Below, one piece after another: positions 34,161 to 42,540 of a DNA stretch of 64,000 bases. How positions within the stretch are numbered: the stretch's first letter is position 1; every line of letters starts with the position of its first letter. The translations under genes were made by a program, and so were the position numbers. Source of the stretch: Streptomyces sp. NBC_00376 (GTDB lineage: Bacteria; Actinomycetota; Actinomycetes; Streptomycetales; Streptomycetaceae); contig NZ_CP107962.1 in assembly GCF_036077095.1 (NCBI RefSeq), forward strand, positions 62,001 through 126,000, written 5' to 3'. A model generated the notes under the pieces. The model searched no databases, was not told where the DNA came from, and saw nothing but the letters and a program-made list of their open reading frames with translations.

Positions 34161-34595
34161 ATGCCCCGTGCCTCCGAGCGCAGATCGCCGGCGGCCCAGC
34201 GGCACGCCGACACCGTCCGGTTCGTGCTCTTCGAAGCCAGGCCGGCCGGTCTGACCTTTCCCCAGCTGGTCAGATCCAGCGAGCTCTCACCCCACCAGAC
34301 CCGCGCGGGGCTTGCCTGCCTGCGAGACATCATCACCGAACGCGGCTGGCCACCCCTGATCTGGACCAAGAAGGACGGCTACAAGTTCTGCGCCGACCCC
34401 GCCGAACTCCAGGCATACGAGGTCGCGATCATCCGCGGCAAGCTCACCGAGATCCGCCGGTTCATCACCGGAACCGTCGCCCCGCACGCCGCCCTCCAGC
34501 CCAAAGGCCGGTGGATCAAACACCTCAACACCCAGCTCAACTCGGTCGAGTCCACGCTCGACGTCATCGCCGACTACACCGACGCCGACGCCTGA
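34161..34595 (+). CDS. racP: RacP-like winged-helix protein
   Basis: 144 residues from ATG 34161. The N-terminal half is a winged-helix-like domain (RFVLFEARPAGLTFPQLVRS, SPHQTRAGLACLRDI), followed by the conserved YKFCADPAELQAYEVAIIRG and a helical C-terminus. This is the layout of the RacP proteins annotated on Streptomyces mobile elements, where they are presumed DNA-binding; the precise role is not established. It follows the short gene by 3 bp and is followed by a perfect terminator hairpin. Confidence 0.7.
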   Translation: MPRASERRSPAAQRHADTVRFVLFEARPAGLTFPQLVRSSELSPHQTRAGLACLRDIITERGWPPLIWTKKDGYKFCADPAELQAYEVAIIRGKLTEIRRFITGTVAPHAALQPKGRWIKHLNTQLNSVESTLDVIADYTDADA

Positions 34596-34597
34596 CC

Positions 34598-34630
34598 GGT
34601 GGGCCCGGCCGCTTCGCGGCCGGGCCCACC
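34598..34630 (+). terminator. Terminator after racP
   Basis: A perfect 15-bp stem (GGTGGGCCCGGCCGC / GCGGCCGGGCCCACC) with a TTC loop, followed by CCGTCTTTG. Confidence 0.9.
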
Positions 34631-34651
34631 CCGTCTTTGAGGGAGGGAACG

Positions 34652-35506
34652 ATGCCGCGCAGGCGTTGCTACCCCTCCGACACCTGGGACGACGAGTGGG
34701 CGCTGATCGAACCACTGCTGCCGGTCCCGGCCTGCGAGACCCCGGCCGGCGGCCGTCCGGAGAAGCACCCCCGCCGGGAGATCGTCGACGCGATCCGCTA
34801 CGTCGTGGATACGGGCTGCAAGTGGCGGGCCCTGCCCAAGGACTTCCCGCCCTGGCGCACGTGTTACGGGTTCATGGCCCGTTGGGCCGCCTGCGGCGTC
34901 GTCGGACAGATTCGTGACCAGCTCCGCAAGCGGATCCGCCGCGAGATGGGCCGGTCGCCCGGGGCGGTGGCCACCGTCATCGACTCCCAGTCGGTCAAGG
35001 CCGCCGAGACCGTCGGTAAGGACTCCCGCGGCTACGACGCCGCCAAGAAAATCAACGGACGCAAACGGCACCTGGTCGTGGACACCAAGGGCCTGCCGCT
35101 GTTCGTCATGGTCACCCCGGCCGACATGACCGACCGCAACGCGGCCAAGGAAGTGCTGTTCCGGCTGCGGCTGATGCACCCCGAGATCACCATCGTCTGG
35201 GCCGACTCCGCCTATGCCGGACAGCTCGTCGAGTGGGCGAAGACCTTCCTGAACCTGACGATCAAGACCGTCAGCCGGCCGAAGAACGTCCCCGGGTTCG
35301 TCGTTTTGCCCCGGCGTTGGGTCGTCGAACGTTCCCATGCCTGGGTCATGCACGCCCGCAGACACGCGCGCGACTACGAACGGCTCGTCCAGCACTCGGA
35401 ATCACTCATCACCTGGGCCGCGATCACCCTGATGACCAGGCGCATCACCCGCCGAAACTCCCGCAGGAGCGGACAGCCGACCTCCCGCGAGACCCACCGC
35501 GACTAA
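34652..35506 (+). CDS. IS5-family transposase (single frame)
   Basis: 284 residues from ATG 34652 with GGGAGGG upstream. DDE-type motifs: VIDSQSVKAAE (first Asp), VWADSAYAG (second Asp) and RRWVVERSHAWVMHARRHARDYE (Glu, YREK-type region). The subgroup differs from the two passenger-carrying IS5 elements of this window. I could not find convincing terminal repeats or a target duplication. The element starts after the racP terminator and ends before about 35700. 35507-35696 holds no gene. Confidence 0.85.
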   Translation: MPRRRCYPSDTWDDEWALIEPLLPVPACETPAGGRPEKHPRREIVDAIRYVVDTGCKWRALPKDFPPWRTCYGFMARWAACGVVGQIRDQLRKRIRREMGRSPGAVATVIDSQSVKAAETVGKDSRGYDAAKKINGRKRHLVVDTKGLPLFVMVTPADMTDRNAAKEVLFRLRLMHPEITIVWADSAYAGQLVEWAKTFLNLTIKTVSRPKNVPGFVVLPRRWVVERSHAWVMHARRHARDYERLVQHSESLITWAAITLMTRRITRRNSRRSGQPTSRETHRD

Positions 35507-35696
35507 TCCAATCGGCACTGACCGTCGGCAGCGCCACCAAGAGGTCGCCGGGCCCTCAAGCCTGCCTAACTCACCACGACGGCTTCATCGACGCAACACA
35601 GTGAGGACAGCCCGTCGCCGTCGACCAGCCGACCTCGCCACCCGAACCCGCCGTTCTAATCGTGAACTGGGCAAAAGCCCAGCTCAGGATTTGCCC

Positions 35697-36203
35697 TTAC
35701 TTCTCTTGGTTCGATGGGCGTGCCGGAGACAGGACGATCCGTACATTGGTGGCGTCGTCCGGCGAGTCAAGATCTACTTGCATGAGCCATGTGCCTGGTG
35801 CGAGTCGGAGTGCGTCGTCACTGTCGGCGTCCCCGACGGACAGCACCCCGGACGGGAGGTCGATCGTTGCCTGATAGGCGAAGTCTGCTGCCGCCGTCTG
35901 ACGGACTTCTATCGCCAGGGCAACGTCCGCTTCCTCCTCGGCAACCAGACGCGCGTGCCGGACCTGAATAGTCACCCAGCAATGCGAGGTCCATATCGGG
36001 CCCGGACCGTCCAAATCACCAAAGTCTCCCTCCTCTTCGTCGCTGACGTAGATGCAGCCCCAGTAATAGGACCGGGTTCGGCGCAGCCGCTCACCTGTTT
36101 CCATCGACATATCTTGCCCCAGCGCAACACAGCACAGGTCAATTCCAGTCGTGCAAGCCCGGCCCACAACCCTTCTTGACGGCCGCAGATCGAAAACAGG
36201 CAC
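35697..36203 (-). CDS. Hypothetical beta-rich protein, possibly immunity-type
   Basis: 168 residues, start 36203, or 137 from an internal ATG at 36110 (MSMETGERLRRTRSYYWGC). The sequence is acidic and strand-rich: YWGCIYVSDEEEGDFGDLDG, SHCWVTIQVRHARLVAEEEA, TWLMQVDLDSPDDATNVRIV. No catalytic residues, TM helix or signal peptide. Composition and size resemble immunity proteins, but I cannot name a family. Confidence 0.5.
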   Translation of the reverse strand: MPVFDLRPSRRVVGRACTTGIDLCCVALGQDMSMETGERLRRTRSYYWGCIYVSDEEEGDFGDLDGPGPIWTSHCWVTIQVRHARLVAEEEADVALAIEVRQTAAADFAYQATIDLPSGVLSVGDADSDDALRLAPGTWLMQVDLDSPDDATNVRIVLSPARPSNQEK

Positions 36204-36208
36204 TCACC

Positions 36209-36230
36209 GGTCTCACCGAACATTGACCGG
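36209..36230 (-). repeat. Single inverted copy of the IS21-like terminal motif
   Basis: Reverse complement reads CCGGTCAATGTTCGGTGAGACC. It matches the two tandem copies at 37103-37146 in inverted orientation across the 36244-37005 gene. Confidence 0.5.
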
Positions 36231-36243
36231 CTTCGCCGTTGTT

Positions 36244-37005
36244 TCAGGCAGAGGACATCATCAGCGCGTCGTACTCCGGGTCTCCGGGGTGCAAGATGGC
36301 CTCAATCTGCTCGCCTCGCACGGGACCGCGGTGGTGGATCGTGACACCTGCATCGTGCAGACCGAGCCGGGCCCCGACGAAGGTGACGACCAGGTCTGGC
36401 ATGGTGACATGCGTGAGCTCGGGGTCGGATCCATCGATCAACGCGACGACGACTGCTGGCCGCCCGAGCGTCTTTACCCGGTCGCTGTCGATCTCCTTCC
36501 AGGCGTCGTTGTTGTACTGCACCTCGCCGCCCCAGTTGGAGAGCTGGTCGTCAAGCGCATGGGCGCGGAGAGGGTAGCGGGTGCTCGCAAAGCAGACGCG
36601 CTCCGACAAGTCGAGTGCCCCTTTCCGCTGACTCCCGATGCGGAAGAGGCTGACGTCACGCAGAGCCGTATGTTCGGTATCACTGATGTACCCGCGGGAT
36701 AGGGCTTGGTTCTGTCGGTCGTGTACCAGTTGCTCCGTGAGAGGGCGAAGACCGGACACCCGGATGCTTTTCGCTTCGTGCATCAGCAAGCGTGTGGCGT
36801 GGAAAACGCGGAGCGGCCGCCCAGCCAGTGATCTGCGAAGCCACTGATCGCATCCGGTGAAGTCGATGTGGTGGGGAAGATCTTGAAACACGGGGGGTGC
36901 GTTCGGCGCCATTGCCACGATGTGGTCGATGATGTCGATCACCGGACCTGGCCATGTCTCCTGACGGTCAATGTCGATCACCTCGGCGCTGCTCACGGGC
37001 GCCAT
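36244..37005 (-). CDS. Hypothetical protein, possibly ADP-ribosyltransferase-like
   Basis: 253 residues from ATG 37005; an upstream in-frame start at 37110 would place the N-terminus inside the terminal repeats. The central segment RVFHATRLLMHEAKSIRVSG recalls the opening motif of some bacterial ADP-ribosyltransferase-type folds (strand, H-x-T, helix, GL). A later strand set (AVVVALIDGSDPELTHVTM) follows. I cannot place a full R/H-S-E triad. The ADP-ribosyltransferase label is a guess. The gene is bracketed by IS21-like inverted repeats. Confidence 0.4.
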   Translation of the reverse strand: MAPVSSAEVIDIDRQETWPGPVIDIIDHIVAMAPNAPPVFQDLPHHIDFTGCDQWLRRSLAGRPLRVFHATRLLMHEAKSIRVSGLRPLTEQLVHDRQNQALSRGYISDTEHTALRDVSLFRIGSQRKGALDLSERVCFASTRYPLRAHALDDQLSNWGGEVQYNNDAWKEIDSDRVKTLGRPAVVVALIDGSDPELTHVTMPDLVVTFVGARLGLHDAGVTIHHRGPVRGEQIEAILHPGDPEYDALMMSSA

Positions 37006-37102
37006 GGTGCCACGGGCCCACCTGAGCGCGCGGTCTGCCTGCCTGCTGCCTGCTGGGGATTGGCTCGCTCTCTGCTGTTTGAGGAAGGGCCCCAGGCGCC
37101 CA

Positions 37103-37146
37103 GCGGTCAAACTTCACTGAGACACCGGTCAAGGTTCAGCGAGACA
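37103..37146 (+). repeat. Two tandem 22-bp copies of an IS21-like terminal motif
   Basis: GCGGTCAAACTTCACTGAGACA (37103-37124) and CCGGTCAAGGTTCAGCGAGACA (37125-37146) are directly adjacent. Read from outside, the end is TGTCTC...TTGACCGG, with multiple terminal copies as in IS21 family ends. Confidence 0.55.
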
Positions 37147-37340
37147 GGACAACTGCTGTCAGAACGCTGCTCACTGCCGTATACGGAGCTACTGCTCATA
37201 TGCACTGAACAACGACACCATGCACGCCAGGCAGAGTGACGCACGCCACAGAAGTTTCTTCCTCGGAAGTGCTGAAAAGGGGGGTCCTGCCGGGCCTTGT
37301 AGTAGAAGCGCTCACACCAACTGCTAGGAGGCGCGCCCCA

Positions 37341-38147
37341 GTGGGCTCACTCAACTCCCCGTCCTCGCCTGGGCTCCCGGGCTTCGACTACATCGATCTG
37401 CCGTACCCCACAGCCGGAGTCGCCGCCAGGTTCACTGGGGTAACCGGCAGCTACCCGCCCCGCCACGCCCTGTCACCCGCGGAGCAGGCCATGCTGGGCG
37501 CTGTGGCCGCCGACATGTGGCGCCGCACTATCAGGTTCCGCATCCCGGAGATCAGTGCCCTGGAAGGCCAGCACGCTGCAGTGCACGGCCATCACGACGT
37601 GGTCGACCATGTCGGGCGTACCACCCTCGGTCTCCGCAACGCGGGCACCGGCTACTGGCGCGAAGCGGTCTCGACCGCGCTCCTGAGCGACTGGGTGCCA
37701 CTCCTGGGGTAGAACAACTCCCGTCTCCTGGTGCCCCAGCGGCTGAGGAAGGAAGCCGAGCGGGCCCACCGCAACATCCAGCCCTTATGGGAACGCAAGG
37801 CCAACGGCCACCACGTGACCATGCTCGACACGCCCACCACAGGCGGCCTCACGCTCGCAGACCTGGCGGCCGACACAGCAGAGCCCGACGACGACCTTCT
37901 CCGCGGCACCATCGATGAACCCCGCATCCGGGAGATCCTCGCCGAACTCGACCCGGACGAACGGGACGTGGCCCTCACCTACGCACGCAACCCGTCCATC
38001 GGCTCCTGGACCGAAGCCGCGCGCTCCACTGGAGCCAAAGACCCCGAGCGATTTGGAGAACGAGTTCGCCGCAGGCTCAAGCGCCTGGGCGACCGCCACG
38101 ACCAGCGCACGTCCGCGCGCGGCGCGAAGAACGGAGCAGAGAAATGA
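37341..38147 (+). pseudogene. Sigma-factor-like / helix-turn-helix gene broken by an in-frame TAG
   Basis: From GTG 37341 (AGGAGG 9 nt upstream) the frame reads 123 residues and stops at TAG 37710-37712. It then continues in the same frame from NNSRLLVPQRLRKEAERAHR to the stop at 38147. Both halves look like one protein: YPTAGVAARFTGVTG, EISALEGQHAAVHGHHDVVD, then LTLADLAADTAEPDDDLL and a sigma region-4-like end (ILAELDPDERDVALTYARN, SWTEAARSTGAKDPERFGER). A single point mutation would explain the stop. A second product could start at GTG 37731. An ATGA at 38144 overlaps the stop, so another coupled gene may have followed. Confidence 0.55.
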
Positions 38148-38251
38148 TCACAGCGTCCGTTCCGAGTCCCCTGCCGGAAAGAGGTCGGGCACCTGATGAA
38201 TGGCAGACCCGTAACTAGGGCGTGTGTCGGAAGTGCTTTAGGTTGGCTGAC

Positions 38252-38773
38252 GTGAGTGCGCGGGGGCAGGGTTACAGATATGTCGGACCGGTTGAGCTGA
38301 AGGCTGCGGTCCGGCCTGGCAGCGGCGGGTGCCCGATCAGCTCGGCGGCTGACTTCGATGGCTGGATCGCTGGGCGATCGACAGCAGAGCTGACCGAACC
38401 GTTCACCTTCGTGGTCGGCACGGATGGTGTGCTTCGGCTGGCGCCGCGGCGAAGCGAGCACGTGGCCTGCGCTGGCGGGGACATGGTTCTGAGTGCTGGC
38501 GAGATCAGCTTCATGCGTGAGGCGGACCGGTGGACCGTGGGCGAGGTCAGCAACCAGTCCACCGGATACTGCCCGGACGTCACCTCCTGGTCGGCAGTCG
38601 CTCACGCTCTGGACGACGTAGAACTTGGGCGGCCTTCCGGCTTCACCCACGAGGTGGTGTTCCGGCGGTGCCCCAACTGCCAGGAGCACAACATCGTGCG
38701 CGAGAACGACTTCGTCTGCGTCTTCTGCGGCAGCGACCTGCCGGAGACATGGAACGTGGATCCCGCCGTATGA
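38252..38773 (+). CDS. Passenger protein of the second IS5-type element, C-terminal zinc ribbon
   Basis: 173 residues from GTG 38252. It starts SARGQGYRYVGPVELKAAVR. A central acidic strand-rich region (EPFTFVVGTDGVLRLAPRRS) follows. The C-terminus is a four-Cys ribbon: RRCPNC, then FVCVFCGSDLPETW. It converges with the transposase, with 10 bp between the stops. Unknown function; the terminal zinc ribbon suggests nucleic-acid or protein binding. Its place inside the IS ends makes it cargo. Confidence 0.65.
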   Translation: MSARGQGYRYVGPVELKAAVRPGSGGCPISSAADFDGWIAGRSTAELTEPFTFVVGTDGVLRLAPRRSEHVACAGGDMVLSAGEISFMREADRWTVGEVSNQSTGYCPDVTSWSAVAHALDDVELGRPSGFTHEVVFRRCPNCQEHNIVRENDFVCVFCGSDLPETWNVDPAV

Positions 38774-38783
38774 CGGCCGGGGG

Positions 38784-39659
38784 TCACAGCCACTCGTTGA
38801 TGGCAGCGACGAGGACAGTCGCTTCGTAGCGGACCGCGAGCTTGTCGTACCGCGTGGCGACGGCGCGGTGCCTCTTGAGCCGGTTGATCCCACACTCGAC
38901 CGCGTGACGTTCGCGGTGGTCGACCGGGTCGAAGCGCGGCGGCCGGCCGCCACGAGAGCCGAGCTTCCGACGGTTGCGGGCATGGTCGGCCTTGTCCGGG
39001 ATGGTGCAGCGGATCCCGCGGCGGCGCAGGTAGGCACGGTTCTTGCGGGAGGCGTACGCCTTGTCGGCCCGCACGCGATCGGGCCGGACGCGTGGCCGGC
39101 CCGGCCCGAGGCGGGGCACGCGGACCTTGTCCAGCACGGGTTCGAACTGCGGCGAGTCACCGCGCTGTCCTGCCGTGATCACGATCGACATGGGCTTCTG
39201 GCCCTGCTCAACCGCCAGGTGCAGCTTGGTAGTGAACCCGCCGCGCGAGCGACCCAGCCCGTGATCAGGGAGCTCGGTGAAGATGCCGCCCGGCGGTTCC
39301 TTCTGCAGGTCGCCCTCCTTGCGGGCCCCGGCCGCATGCTGGTGGGCGCGGCAGACCGTGGAGTCGACATTCAGGTCCCACGTGATCGCCCCCTTCGCCT
39401 CCGCCAAGGCCTGGAGTCGGCTGAGGATCCGGTGCCAGGTGCCGTTCCGCTGCCACCGGCGGAACAGGTCATAGACCCGGCCCCACGGCCCGTACTCGAC
39501 GGGGACGTCCCGCCACGGCACACCGGTCCGGACCCGGAACCGTATGCCGTCAATCAACCGCCGCCGAGGCCAGACAGGCGGCCGCCCCGCCTTCGTGCCC
39601 TTCGGCAGCAGCGGCTCCAGCACCGTCCACTGCTCGTCCGTGAGATCTCCCCGACCCAT
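38784..39659 (-). CDS. IS5-family transposase
   Basis: 291 residues, single frame. [19 protein letters not shown], then [18 protein letters not shown] (first Asp), [37 protein letters not shown] (second Asp) and [20 protein letters not shown] (Glu). It is closely related in layout to the frameshifted transposase at 19557-20437 but needs no slippage. It is intact and probably active. Confidence 0.9.
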   Translation of the reverse strand: MGRGDLTDEQWTVLEPLLPKGTKAGRPPVWPRRRLIDGIRFRVRTGVPWRDVPVEYGPWGRVYDLFRRWQRNGTWHRILSRLQALAEAKGAITWDLNVDSTVCRAHQHAAGARKEGDLQKEPPGGIFTELPDHGLGRSRGGFTTKLHLAVEQGQKPMSIVITAGQRGDSPQFEPVLDKVRVPRLGPGRPRVRPDRVRADKAYASRKNRAYLRRRGIRCTIPDKADHARNRRKLGSRGGRPPRFDPVDHRERHAVECGINRLKRHRAVATRYDKLAVRYEATVLVAAINEWL

Positions 39660-39707
39660 GAACCGTGATCATTCACAGTCCAAGATCCACTTTCGACACA
39701 CGGCCTA

Positions 39708-41027
39708 GCCGAACAAGCCCTGGCCGACAGGGATGCACGAGCACTCGAAGAGTCGGTCGCGCTGTGGGAAGCCGTCCTGCGAGACCCCAGCGTCCCCGAT
39801 CCTCTGCTGCCGCTCCTGGAACTCGTGCACGTGGAGACCGGCGCATGCCTGGTGCTGGATGATTCGGGAATGCTGTCGAGGGCCATCGGCCGTATGGAAG
39901 ACGCCATGGCGCGCTCCCCAGAAGCGCTCACTCGGGTCGACGTCCTGCGGGCCCGGCTCACCGCCTACGGGATCCGCGCTTCAATGACCGAATCCACAGA
40001 CCCCGCCCGTTCGGCGGGGGACTGGTTGACGGTCTCAGGCATCGCGCGGTACCTCGCGGAGTCGGCGGTGGACGGCAGCAGCGAGCAAGGCCGGTTGGTC
40101 GAGACCATGGGCCGAGCCCTCCTCATGCACTACGAGCTGGCTCTCGTGCCGGGGTCCCTGAGCGAGGCAGTCACCGCGCTGCGCCGGGCCGTGTCCACCC
40201 TCACCAGTCCCCGGCTGAACGCCGCTGATGCCTGCTACCTGCTGGGGCGCGCCCTGCGCCTCCGCGGTGAACGAGATCGCTCATCGGAAGATCTGAACGA
40301 GGCGGTCGCCCTCCTCGGCAGAGCCGTCGCCGAGGCGGATTTCAGCGGGCCGTCCATGATGCCGTTCCTGTCGAATCTCGGCTTCGCCCATCTCGCCCGG
40401 TACCGTCTCGTCGGCGATCTCGACTCGTTGAACGACACGGTGTCGGCCCTGGCACGTGCTGTGGCTGCCTCCACCGACCCAGTGGAGTCCGAGCACCGAC
40501 TCCAGAACCTCGTCAACCTCGTGGGAGAGCGGATACACGTAGGCGGCTACGCACATGAGCTGCTCAGCCACATTGCGCTCGTGGAATCGCATCTCACTCC
40601 CTACGGACTGCCCAAGCTCGCCGGCTGGCTGCTGCTCAACCTGGCGCTCAGGGCCTACGACCGCGCCGTTTCAAAAAGCTTGGTGCACGACTACCTTCTG
40701 ACCGTGGTGATCCTTCGGCGGTGCGCCCTCTTGATCCCTTCCGACACGACCACGTTCGACGGCCTGCAGACACCCTCGGGCAAGACCGTGAGCAGCGACG
40801 AGCTTGTGCGCTTCGCCTGGACGCTTGATGGTTTGAAGGCGTTCTTCTCCACGACCGGTCTGCGTGACTCCTATGCCGACGTCCTCACTGGTGTGGCCGA
40901 GGGCATCGGGGAATACCTGATGTCCAACGGGGTCGGCACGCAAGCCACGATGGCGGGGCACATGGCCGCCGACTACGAACTCACCCTGTTCGTTCACCTG
41001 GACAATCTTGGTGTCACCTATGCCTGA
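39708..41027 (+). CDS. Helical-repeat (TPR-like) protein, 5' end interrupted by the IS
   Basis: 439 codons are protein-like from the first codon after the IS (AEQALADRDARALEESVALW), but the first in-frame start is GTG 39825. The native 5' end seems lost or displaced by the IS5 insertion. Repeated helix pairs (LTRVDVLRARLTAYG; LSEAVTALRRAVSTL; LNEAVALLGRAVAEA; LNDTVSALARAVAAS) have TPR character. The stop at 41027 overlaps the ATG of the metallopeptidase gene by 8 bp. TPR-type proteins next to peptidases are common in bacterial conflict modules, where they act as sensors or adaptors. Confidence 0.6.
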   Translation, partial: AEQALADRDARALEESVALWEAVLRDPSVPDPLLPLLELVHVETGACLVLDDSGMLSRAIGRMEDAMARSPEALTRVDVLRARLTAYGIRASMTESTDPARSAGDWLTVSGIARYLAESAVDGSSEQGRLVETMGRALLMHYELALVPGSLSEAVTALRRAVSTLTSPRLNAADACYLLGRALRLRGERDRSSEDLNEAVALLGRAVAEADFSGPSMMPFLSNLGFAHLARYRLVGDLDSLNDTVSALARAVAASTDPVESEHRLQNLVNLVGERIHVGGYAHELLSHIALVESHLTPYGLPKLAGWLLLNLALRAYDRAVSKSLVHDYLLTVVILRRCALLIPSDTTTFDGLQTPSGKTVSSDELVRFAWTLDGLKAFFSTTGLRDSYADVLTGVAEGIGEYLMSNGVGTQATMAGHMAADYELTLFVHLDNLGVTYA

Positions 41028-42180
41028 GGAATTCACTGCGATCGGTTTCGACAACGACTCCTACCTCAACTACCTGTTCGACGAGTCGTCAGAACCCCCT
41101 TTCCCTCCAGGAGCCATCCCCGATCTTTCGCCGTGGGAAGAGGTCCGTGAGCGCCAGTCACTGATCTACTTCGTCCTGCGGTCCGTGGCGATCCTCGGAT
41201 CAGCCGCGGACGAGGCGGCCGTGCAGGCCCATCGCCAGTGGCGGCGGTCCGCTCTCGATCGCGCGCTACGCCTGCACTGGTGGACAGAAGAAGGGCATCC
41301 CTTGCCGCTGCCCACCTGGGCGGAAGAAACAGTCGTGCAGGTCCGCGATCACCTTCGTCCCGCCTTCCCCCGCGTCGATGACATTGAGGTCGTCGTCACC
41401 CTCGACCCTCGCTTGTACGTCCGCGCACACCATTCGACGCGCCAGATCCGGTTGTCCCTGGTCACCCGACAGCTGTGGCACACCATCGACCTACTCCTCT
41501 GGAACGCTGTGAGCGTGCGGCAGGAACTGATACGCACGATCGGCAGCAACGCCGCGCTGCCGAATCCGTCCTACGAAGTTCTTCTTCCGTTCCTGCTGCC
41601 GCTGTACCGCAACGTCCGCTGGGACCAGATCCCCATGATGCGGATCCGTTCAGAGCTGGCCGGGGGAGGAGCCGTCAATGCCGCACGGATCCAGATGACC
41701 TTCATGATTGCCCACGAGTTTGCGCACCTCCTCCTGCACGAAGAGGGCAGATCAGGTCCGGATCTGGAGGCCGAAGCCGATCGCTTCGCCTACGACGTAC
41801 TCTTCAGGAACCCCGTCGAGAACATCCCCCTCGGCGACATCTGGATGGCGATCCGCTGGCTGTTCGAAATCCTCGCAGTGGAAAAGCTGCTGGCGTGGCG
41901 CCTGGCCGGCGAAGAAGGGACCTTCGCAGTCACCGAACCACCACGACAGACCCTGATCCACCCCTTCGTTCGATCTGCCGGCCCCTCGAGCACCGACATC
42001 GTCCTGGGAGGCGCCGGGCTCTACGTCATACAGTCCATGCGCCGTCAGCTGGCAGCTGCGAGCGCGCAGGCCGTACGGCAAAGCGCTGCCCGCTGGGAAA
42101 GCACCCTGACATCCGAAGAAGCCAACCGCCCACCTGCGCACGCCTCGCCCATGTTCCCCGACCCCTCCCCGGAGGTATGA
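41020..42180 (+). CDS. HExxH zinc metallopeptidase-like protein
   Basis: 386 residues from ATG 41020, overlapping the previous gene by 8 bp. The zinc site is visible at about residues 231-235 (AHEFAHLLLHEE) with a downstream EAEADRFAYDVL, the ExxxD helix that supplies the third ligand in gluzincins (ImmA/IrrE-like and related). The N-terminal 200 residues are unassigned; the C-terminus is a helical segment and a Pro-rich tail. The enzyme likely acts in the cytoplasm, since there is no signal peptide. In the module it may be the effector, cutting a cellular target or the small hydrophobic partner. Confidence 0.75.
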   Translation: MPEEFTAIGFDNDSYLNYLFDESSEPPFPPGAIPDLSPWEEVRERQSLIYFVLRSVAILGSAADEAAVQAHRQWRRSALDRALRLHWWTEEGHPLPLPTWAEETVVQVRDHLRPAFPRVDDIEVVVTLDPRLYVRAHHSTRQIRLSLVTRQLWHTIDLLLWNAVSVRQELIRTIGSNAALPNPSYEVLLPFLLPLYRNVRWDQIPMMRIRSELAGGGAVNAARIQMTFMIAHEFAHLLLHEEGRSGPDLEAEADRFAYDVLFRNPVENIPLGDIWMAIRWLFEILAVEKLLAWRLAGEEGTFAVTEPPRQTLIHPFVRSAGPSSTDIVLGGAGLYVIQSMRRQLAAASAQAVRQSAARWESTLTSEEANRPPAHASPMFPDPSPEV

Positions 42181-42540
42181 ATGACCATCATCGAGCTCGA
42201 CGTGGAGATCGACCCTCACGACTCCGGTCTTCCCGGGTCGGCGCTGATCGACGTCGAAGGACATGACTTCACCGACCACGGGATCAGCCTCAAGGTGGTG
42301 GCCGTCGAGGAGGGACACGGCTTCGGCGTCTCGGAAATCGTCACCATTGCCCTCTCGATCGCGGGCGGCGTAGCCTCCGACGTCATCGCGAGCTCTCTCA
42401 AGTCGGCCACCCGCGGGGTGATTCGCCGCGTCCGCTCGCGACGGTCACGCAGCGACGGAAGCATCGAGGGAATCACCGAGCTCATCGACCGTGAGCGCCG
42501 GGAACCCCCGCAGACCGACTCGGAACGCAACCCCGGCTAG
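42181..42540 (+). CDS. Small protein with a hydrophobic helix (EACC1-like?)
   Basis: 119 residues, ATG directly after the TGA of the peptidase gene (no gap). A beta-rich first half (TIIELDVEIDP, SALIDVEGHDFTDHG) precedes a hydrophobic helix (EIVTIALSIAGGVASDVIAS) and a basic, then acidic tail (RRVRSRRSR). The layout recalls effector-associated constant components of conflict systems, but the match is loose. The IS1182 element inserted in its stop codon, and the duplication restored the TAG, so the protein is intact. Confidence 0.5.
   Translation: MTIIELDVEIDPHDSGLPGSALIDVEGHDFTDHGISLKVVAVEEGHGFGVSEIVTIALSIAGGVASDVIASSLKSATRGVIRRVRSRRSRSDGSIEGITELIDRERREPPQTDSERNPG

Larger units (their letters stand above)
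38218..39705 (-). mobile_element. Second IS5-family (IS427-type) element with a convergent passenger gene
   Basis: Ends GGGCGTGTGTCGGAAGTG (38218) and CACTTTCGACACACGGCC (to 39705) are inverted with 2 mismatches in 18. TA flanks both (38216-38217 and 39706-39707). The transposase is on the minus strand. Between its 3' end and the far terminal repeat lies a 521-bp gene on the plus strand. This is the same architecture as the element at 19503-21049. Confidence 0.75.
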
